From contig CALHTF010000030.1 in assembly GCA_938038815.1 (NCBI GenBank), positions 1 through 37,330 of the forward strand: a stretch of DNA of 37,330 nt. The letters run 5' to 3'. How positions within the stretch are numbered: position 1 is the first letter of the stretch; every line of letters starts with the position of its first letter. The notes beneath the pieces are model-generated. The model made no database searches and was not told where the DNA came from. It worked only from the letters and a program-made list of their open reading frames with translations. Below are positions 33,000 through 37,330 of this stretch, piece by piece. The stretch is from an uncultured Acidimicrobiales bacterium (GTDB lineage Bacteria > Actinomycetota > Acidimicrobiia > Acidimicrobiales > SHLQ01). The position numbers and the translations under genes are program-made.

Positions 33000-35504
33000 C
33001 TAGACGCTCCAAATGCTCGGGTCGGCGAGGCGGGCTCGGAACTGAGCGTTTACCCCCAACCGCTCGCGGTGTTGGGCGATGACCTTTTCGCCTTGGGCGA
33101 TTGGGGTGCGGTCGAGGAAGGACTCCACGTCGGCCCGCAGTTCTGGGGTCGACAGGGCGGTGATTCCTCCCAGCATTCGAGCGATGCTGTTCGAGGGGAA
33201 CTTGGCGACCAAGCCGTCCCAGTTGGCGGTAATGAACGACCATCCAGCCGGACCCGCAGTGGTGTTACGGAGGAGTCGGGCCAGGGCATAGGGGCCGTTT
33301 TGGCTGCGGATATCGTCGGTGAGGGTTGCCTCGGCGAGTCGGGTTCCGAGCGCCGGGTCGCCAAAGTCGGCCAAAGCGTACAGGTACCGCTGCATCTCTT
33401 GGGGCGACTCGGCGTTGGCGAACCGGTTGTAGAAGTGGTCGAAGTCCTCGGCGGTGCCGTTCGCCGCAATGACGTTTACCGCCGCCGCCAACAACGACGG
33501 ATCAGCTTCGCTACTCGCATGTATGGAGCGCGCGTGGGCGAGCGCCGCCGGGTCTGCCCCGGTGGTGCCCATCGCCTCGTACAAGGTGGCCCGAAGCTCT
33601 CGTCGAGTTTGTGTATCCGTCGGTGCGGCTTCGGTGCCGAGTTGATCGAGCTGGGGGCGTACCAGACGAGCAACCAGTGCTTCGACCGTTGGCCGCTGGG
33701 CTTCGGGTGCCAGGTGTTTCAGTGTCGACAGCGAGCCAAGGATCCGTTGCCACACCGAGATGTCGGTTTCGGCGGTGAACCCGTCGAGCAACGACATGAA
33801 CACGCTGGGGTCGATTTCGCCCGCCGTCGTGAGCGCCCACGTGTCATCGACCAGACCGAAGCGCTCGACGGCGCGGAGATCGCCCGGCCCGTCGGCGGCG
33901 ATCGACCCAAGGTGCGCGTCGGACAAATGCGACCGGTAGAAGCCCGAACCATCGGCGTTCAGGGTGGCGGTGGTGCCCGCAAGGGGCGTGTCGGTCTGGG
34001 GGCCGGTTGCCAAGATGCGTTGCTCGACGCCGGCGCCATCGCGGGCCCGGATCGGCACCGACCACACCTCGGTACTGGTGGACTCGCTGGCTGGTTGGTA
34101 CGTGAAGCGTCGCTGATGCAGCACGCCTTGTTCGTCGAGTCGCACGACGGGATAGCCGCCTTGGTAGATCCAGGTCTCCATGATCTGGCGAACCTGTTGG
34201 CCGCTCGTGGTTTCGAGTGCATCCCACAGATCGGCCGTTTCGGTGTTCGCGTAGGCGTGGGTGGTGAGGTACGCCCGAATGCCGTCGCGGAAAACCTCTT
34301 CGCCTAAGAACTGCTCGAGCATCCGCACGACCGCCGCGCCCTTTTCGTAGGTGAGGATGTCGAACATTGCCTCGGCGTCGGCGGGGGACTCGACCCCGAA
34401 TTCAATCGGACGGGTCGAGTGCAGCGAGTCGGTGTCGAACGCGGCAGTACGCGACAGGCCAAAGTTGGTCCACCGCTGCCACTCGGGCTTGAAGTGGTCG
34501 GTGGCTTTCATCTCCATAAAGGTGGCGAAGGCTTCGTTGAGCCAGATGCCTTCCCACCAGGCCATGGTGACCAAATCGCCAAACCACATGTGGGCGAGCT
34601 CGTGAGCGATCACGTCGGCCACCCGCTGCAACTCCGGTTGGGTTGCCTCGTCGGGGTCGACCACCAGCAGAACTTCACGAAAGGTGATGCAGCCCAGGTT
34701 CTCCATGGCGCCAAAGGCGAAGTCGGGGATAGCGATCATGTCGATCTTGTCGCCGGGGTACGCAATTCCGTAGTAGTCGGTGAAGTACCGCAGCGCGGAG
34801 GCTGCTGCTTCAAGCCCAAAGCTCGTGAGGCTGGCTTGGCCGGGCCGATGCACGATCGTCACCGGTACGCCATCGACATCGACGGGTGCGGTCTGTTCGA
34901 GCGGGCCGACCACAAACGCCACGAGGTAGGTCGACATCTTGATCGTCGGCGCGTACGTGCGCTCGATCTTTCCGCCCGGCACCTCGGAGGCTTCGACCTG
35001 AGCGGTATTGGCGATCGCCAGCAGATGCGGTTCGACCACCAGCGTTACCCCAAAGGTCGCCTTGAAGTCCGGTTCGTCGAAGCAGGGGAAGCAGCGTCGA
35101 GCGTCGGTCGACTGGAACTGGGTGGTGGCGATGGTGTGCTCGGTGCCGTCGTCGTCGGTAAACGTACTGCGGTAGAAGCCCCGCAGTTGATCGTTGAGGA
35201 TGCCGGTAAAGGAAATGCTGATCGTGGCCTTCCCGGCCGCTAGCGGCTTATCGACCTGCAGCGAAAGCCGCTGGAGTTGGTCGTCGAGGCCAATGGTCGG
35301 GGAGTGGTCGACGCCCGCCGCGGTGATCGTTGCCTCGCCGATCTCAAGTTCGATGGCGTTGAGCGTCACCACGTCGGTGGGTTCGACAATGTCGACCTCG
35401 ATCTGGACCGATCCGGTGAAACTCGCGCCGGTGAGGTCGGGTTCGAGGCGGAGGCCGTAGTGGCTCGGGATGACGGCACGGGGCAAGCGATGAGGGTTGG
35501 TCAC
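33000..35504 (-). CDS. pepN: aminopeptidase N (M1 family)
   Basis: The 834-residue protein is close to the usual length of actinobacterial PepN. Catalytic parts are complete: the exopeptidase motif GAMEN at 265-269, the zinc site HELAH at 301-305 with E324 in WLNEAFATFME, and the substrate tyrosine region further on. An ERAP1-like helical C-terminal domain of about 330 residues follows. It removes N-terminal residues from peptides in the cytoplasm. The GTG start is preceded at 6 nt by TAAAGT (35516-35511), suggesting a leaderless mRNA. The metallophosphoesterase gene is downstream in the same direction. Confidence 0.95.
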   Translation of the reverse strand: MTNPHRLPRAVIPSHYGLRLEPDLTGASFTGSVQIEVDIVEPTDVVTLNAIELEIGEATITAAGVDHSPTIGLDDQLQRLSLQVDKPLAAGKATISISFTGILNDQLRGFYRSTFTDDDGTEHTIATTQFQSTDARRCFPCFDEPDFKATFGVTLVVEPHLLAIANTAQVEASEVPGGKIERTYAPTIKMSTYLVAFVVGPLEQTAPVDVDGVPVTIVHRPGQASLTSFGLEAAASALRYFTDYYGIAYPGDKIDMIAIPDFAFGAMENLGCITFREVLLVVDPDEATQPELQRVADVIAHELAHMWFGDLVTMAWWEGIWLNEAFATFMEMKATDHFKPEWQRWTNFGLSRTAAFDTDSLHSTRPIEFGVESPADAEAMFDILTYEKGAAVVRMLEQFLGEEVFRDGIRAYLTTHAYANTETADLWDALETTSGQQVRQIMETWIYQGGYPVVRLDEQGVLHQRRFTYQPASESTSTEVWSVPIRARDGAGVEQRILATGPQTDTPLAGTTATLNADGSGFYRSHLSDAHLGSIAADGPGDLRAVERFGLVDDTWALTTAGEIDPSVFMSLLDGFTAETDISVWQRILGSLSTLKHLAPEAQRPTVEALVARLVRPQLDQLGTEAAPTDTQTRRELRATLYEAMGTTGADPAALAHARSIHASSEADPSLLAAAVNVIAANGTAEDFDHFYNRFANAESPQEMQRYLYALADFGDPALGTRLAEATLTDDIRSQNGPYALARLLRNTTAGPAGWSFITANWDGLVAKFPSNSIARMLGGITALSTPELRADVESFLDRTPIAQGEKVIAQHRERLGVNAQFRARLADPSIWSV

Positions 35505-35510
35505 GCCGTC

Positions 35511-35516
35511 ACTTTA
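35511..35516 (-). promoter_or_regulatory. -10 box of pepN
   Basis: TAAAGT on the minus strand lies 6 nt before the GTG at 35504. Confidence 0.5.
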
Positions 35517-35639
35517 GGCGACCGCCGAGGCCAAGGTCGGCCGGTGACCGACGCCGCGCAGGATGTCACAAATGCCCGAATGAGCACCCGAAATGTGCTG
35601 TTTGGGGTCGAAGCTTTCTTTACTCGTCTGTTGTGTCTA

Positions 35640-35746
35640 TGTTGGGTCGTGTACCCCTGCGGAGTGGGTACCCCCGCAGGCCCGAAAGGACCTGCTGGCG
35701 GGCGGACGGTTACCCCACGCTGGGTAGCGCAAGAAAGGCGGCACAT
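35640..35746 (+). ncRNA. structured leader upstream of a small ORF
   Basis: Several stems are possible here: GTACCC (35649-35654) with GGGTAC (35664-35669), or the competing CCTGCGG (35653-35659) with CCGCAGG (35672-35678). Downstream are CAGG with CCTG around a CGAAA loop, and TACCC with GGGTA around a 6-nt loop. Mutually exclusive pairings just before a start codon are typical of attenuators or riboswitches. I do not recognise a known class. Confidence 0.4.
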
Positions 35747-35971
35747 ATGAATTCTCGCCAAAGGCCCAACCTGTGGGCACGGCTCACTCGACGCGGTGAA
35801 GGCTGGGTTCAGCTCGGGTTGAGCCCCACCGCTTGTTGGCCCGAACCTACCCAAGCGGTAGACGATCGGCACTTTGCTCAAGCGATCGCTAACGGCCGCG
35901 AGGCACGACAAGCATCGTCGTCGGGCTGGATGCCGTTGCAATCGTCGTCGGACTGGTCGTCGACGGCGTAG
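35747..35971 (+). CDS. small hypothetical protein
   Basis: ATG 35747 is preceded by the purine-rich AAAGGCGG and gives 74 residues (MNSRQRPNLWARLTRRGEGWVQLGLSPTACWPEPTQ...). It is basic at the start and serine- and tryptophan-rich at the end. No family is recognised. Support comes from the ribosome-binding site, the structured leader and its position in an otherwise empty gap. It is convergent with the PfkB gene, ending 6 nt from that gene's stop. It may not be a real gene. Confidence 0.42.
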   Translation: MNSRQRPNLWARLTRRGEGWVQLGLSPTACWPEPTQAVDDRHFAQAIANGREARQASSSGWMPLQSSSDWSSTA

Positions 35972-35977
35972 TTCCCC

Positions 35978-36958
35978 CTAGGTCAGCTTGTGTTCGCTTG
36001 CCAGTTCGGCGAGTGACACAAGCGGCCTAGGGCCCATGTGGCTAATGACTTCGGCGGCGGCGAGCGAGCCGAACTTGCCCGCCGTCTCGACGTCGTGGCC
36101 GAGGGCCCGTCCGTAAAGAACCCCGGCGGCGTACAGGTCGCCTGCTCCCGTGGTATCGACGACCTTGTCGACCGGGAAGGCGGGCACGTCGGTCCGCGTC
36201 CCGCCCGACACGATGGTTGACCCATCGGCGCCTCGGGTTACACACACCAGGTCGCAGATCTCGCCGGCTTGGGCGATGGCACCGTCGACGTCGTCGGTCT
36301 CATACAGCGCACAGATCTCGGCGTCGTTGGCGAACAAGATGTCGACGCTGTTGGCGATCAGGTCCGCGAACTCGGCCCGGTGACGGTCGACGCAGAACAG
36401 GTCCGAAAGCGTGAAGGCAACCGACTTTCCGGCTTCTTGCGCACTGCTCATGGCGAGTCGGATCGCCTCTTTGGCGGCTGGCGCGTCGTAAAGGTAACCC
36501 TCGCAGTAGACCACGTCGGCCGAGGTGATCAGGTCGAGGTCGAGATCGGCGGGCGCCAGTTCGGCCGATACGCCAAGGAAGGTGTTCATCGTGCGTTCGG
36601 CGTCGGGTGTGGTGAGCACGATCGACCGAGCGGTTGGTTCGCCTTCGGTTGCGAGCGGCATGTCGTAGGTAACTCCGGCGGCACGAAGGTCGTCGCGGAA
36701 CGATTCGCCGAGGGCGTCGTTGCGAACTTTGCCGATGTAGGCCACATCGCCACCGAGCGAGGCGATACCGACGATCGTGTTGGCGGCTGATCCGCCGCCA
36801 ACTTCGGTGGGGTTGTCGAGCTGGTCGTACAGGCTCACCGCCCGTTCGGTATCGATGAGATCCATCGACCCCTTGACGAGGCCGTTCTTGGTAATGAAGG
36901 CGTCATCCACCGTGGCGATGACGTCGACGATTGCGTTTCCAACTCCAACTACATGCAT
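35978..36958 (-). CDS. PfkB-family sugar/nucleoside kinase (adenosine kinase-like)
   Basis: From ATG 36958 the product is 326 residues; the longer frame upstream lacks homology features. PfkB signatures are present: VVGVGNAIVDVIATVDDAFITKNGLVKGSMDLID at the start, VGGGSAANTIVGIASLGGDVAYIGKVRNDALGESF, and the catalytic VVDTTGAGDLYAAGVLYG near residue 250. The N-terminus and GGGSAANT pattern resemble adenosine kinases and related proteins rather than fructokinases. It transfers phosphate from ATP to a sugar or nucleoside hydroxyl. TACCTT (36970-36965) lies 6 nt before the ATG. Confidence 0.92.
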   Translation of the reverse strand: MHVVGVGNAIVDVIATVDDAFITKNGLVKGSMDLIDTERAVSLYDQLDNPTEVGGGSAANTIVGIASLGGDVAYIGKVRNDALGESFRDDLRAAGVTYDMPLATEGEPTARSIVLTTPDAERTMNTFLGVSAELAPADLDLDLITSADVVYCEGYLYDAPAAKEAIRLAMSSAQEAGKSVAFTLSDLFCVDRHRAEFADLIANSVDILFANDAEICALYETDDVDGAIAQAGEICDLVCVTRGADGSTIVSGGTRTDVPAFPVDKVVDTTGAGDLYAAGVLYGRALGHDVETAGKFGSLAAAEVISHMGPRPLVSLAELASEHKLT

Positions 36959-36964
36959 ACCCAC

Positions 36965-36970
36965 AAGGTA
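36965..36970 (-). promoter_or_regulatory. -10 box of the PfkB kinase gene
   Basis: TACCTT on the minus strand, 6 nt before the ATG at 36958. Confidence 0.45.
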
Positions 36971-37094
36971 CGTGACCCAGCCCAGATACCCACACACCGA
37001 ATCACCCCCGAAATTTTCGCGCCTGAGGGTTCCTGAGTGCGCGCCCAAATAGCCAGAAGTCCGCCTTATCCGATTTCTGATCGCGCTGGACGCC

Positions 37095-37122
37095 TTGACA
37101 GGGCGATAATAGTCGTTATCAT
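37095..37122 (+). promoter_or_regulatory. promoter of the TetR-family gene
   Basis: TTGACA (37095-37100) and TATCAT (37117-37122) are separated by 16 bp. This is the best sigma70-like promoter in the window. The start site would fall at the ATG at 37131 or 1-2 nt before it. Confidence 0.75.
37105..37120. promoter_or_regulatory. candidate autoregulatory operator
   Basis: GATAATAGTCGTTATC is an imperfect palindrome (5 of 6 bp per arm, 4-nt centre). It lies between the -35 and -10 boxes and overlaps the -10 box, where a TetR repressor would block its own promoter. Confidence 0.5.
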
Positions 37123-37130
37123 GAGACCTA

Positions 37131-37330
37131 ATGGCTGTTGACGACACCACGAACAAGCTGCTCGATGCCGCAATCGAAGTGTTTGCCGAAACCGGATACG
37201 ACGGAGCGCGCGTGGCCGAAATCGCCCGCCGGGCCGGCCTCACCACCGGCGCCATCTACAGCCGCTACCGGGGCAAAGCCGATCTGTTGCTCGAAGCGCT
37301 CACCATGCGGCTCCCCGGCGAACTCGAGCG
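37131..37330 (+). CDS. TetR-family transcriptional regulator, N-terminal part (truncated by window edge)
   Basis: The frame from ATG 37131 is open to the window end (66 residues). The TetR N-terminal helix-turn-helix is clear: KLLDAAIEVFAETGYDGARVAEIARRAGLTTGAIYSRYRGKADLLLEAL. The ligand-binding domain is not in view, so the inducer is unknown. The promoter and palindrome just upstream suggest autoregulation. It is divergent from the PfkB kinase gene, which may be co-regulated. Confidence 0.93.
   Translation, partial: MAVDDTTNKLLDAAIEVFAETGYDGARVAEIARRAGLTTGAIYSRYRGKADLLLEALTMRLPGELE

Noticed and set aside
32940-34307. 455-codon plus-strand ORF antisense to pepN
   Set aside because: It lies opposite a well-supported aminopeptidase N and shows no recognisable protein features.

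Overview
The window is a G+C-rich, gene-dense bacterial chromosome segment, most likely from a free-living high-GC actinobacterium. An uncultured Acidimicrobiia/Ilumatobacter-like lineage is my guess from gene content; no rRNA or other phylogenetic marker is present. Supporting signs are two luciferase-like (F420-type) oxidoreductases, many acyl-CoA genes, a Septum_form-domain membrane protein, a DUF4333-type lipoprotein, frequent GTG starts, and at least seven genes whose start codon lies 6-7 nt after a TAnnnT -10 box, which suggests leaderless mRNAs.

Layout. 1-349 is the tail of an acyl-CoA dehydrogenase followed by a strong terminator. 430-5950 is an accessory stretch: GC-rich short repeats, an IS110-family element with a probable bridge-RNA region, a GNAT enzyme, a sulfotransferase, a secreted RTX-repeat protein and a VapBC toxin-antitoxin pair. 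6120-10605 holds a PH/SHOCT membrane protein, ElaA, an alpha/beta hydrolase, and an operon of AMACR-like racemase, LmbE-like deacetylase and a four-helix membrane protein. 10607-14440 has a stand-alone Lrp/AsnC ligand-binding domain protein, a small membrane protein, a second CaiB/BaiF CoA-transferase and a GGDEF-EAL protein. 14570-18746 carries an SMP-30-like hydrolase, a luciferase-like oxidoreductase, a stand-alone Clp N-domain protein and an IF2_N/TM/Septum_form fusion. 18797-23586 has an SDR, aquaporin Z, PII, an enoyl-CoA hydratase homologue, an anchored unknown protein and an ArsC-family gene. 23583-31796 has a second luciferase-like enzyme, an HEFGH-motif anchored protein, a RimJ-type acetyltransferase, a zinc alcohol dehydrogenase, a matrixin-RTX protease, and a 3Fe-4S-type ferredoxin / ferredoxin reductase / lipoprotein operon. 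31821-37330 has a metallophosphoesterase, aminopeptidase N, a small ORF with a structured leader, a PfkB kinase and the start of a TetR regulator.

The most notable signal is at 23230-23586. An ArsC-family reading frame has an in-frame TGA exactly at codon 12, the catalytic cysteine position of plasmid R773 ArsC. The three arsenate-binding arginines are conserved (R60, R95, R108). A 7-bp hairpin with a GGUC loop starts 16 nt after the TGA and its loop begins 23 nt after it, which fits a bacterial SECIS element. TGA is an ordinary stop elsewhere in the window. The gene therefore looks like a selenocysteine-containing ArsC that an ordinary gene caller would truncate.

Functionally, much of the window fits oxidation and remodelling of acyl-CoA, sterol-like or branched lipids (acyl-CoA dehydrogenase, racemase, CoA-transferase, enoyl-CoA hydratase, SDR, alcohol dehydrogenase, ferredoxin system). 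Around these are secreted calcium-binding proteins and cyclic-di-GMP and nitrogen (PII) signalling. No tRNA, rRNA or CRISPR array was recognised.
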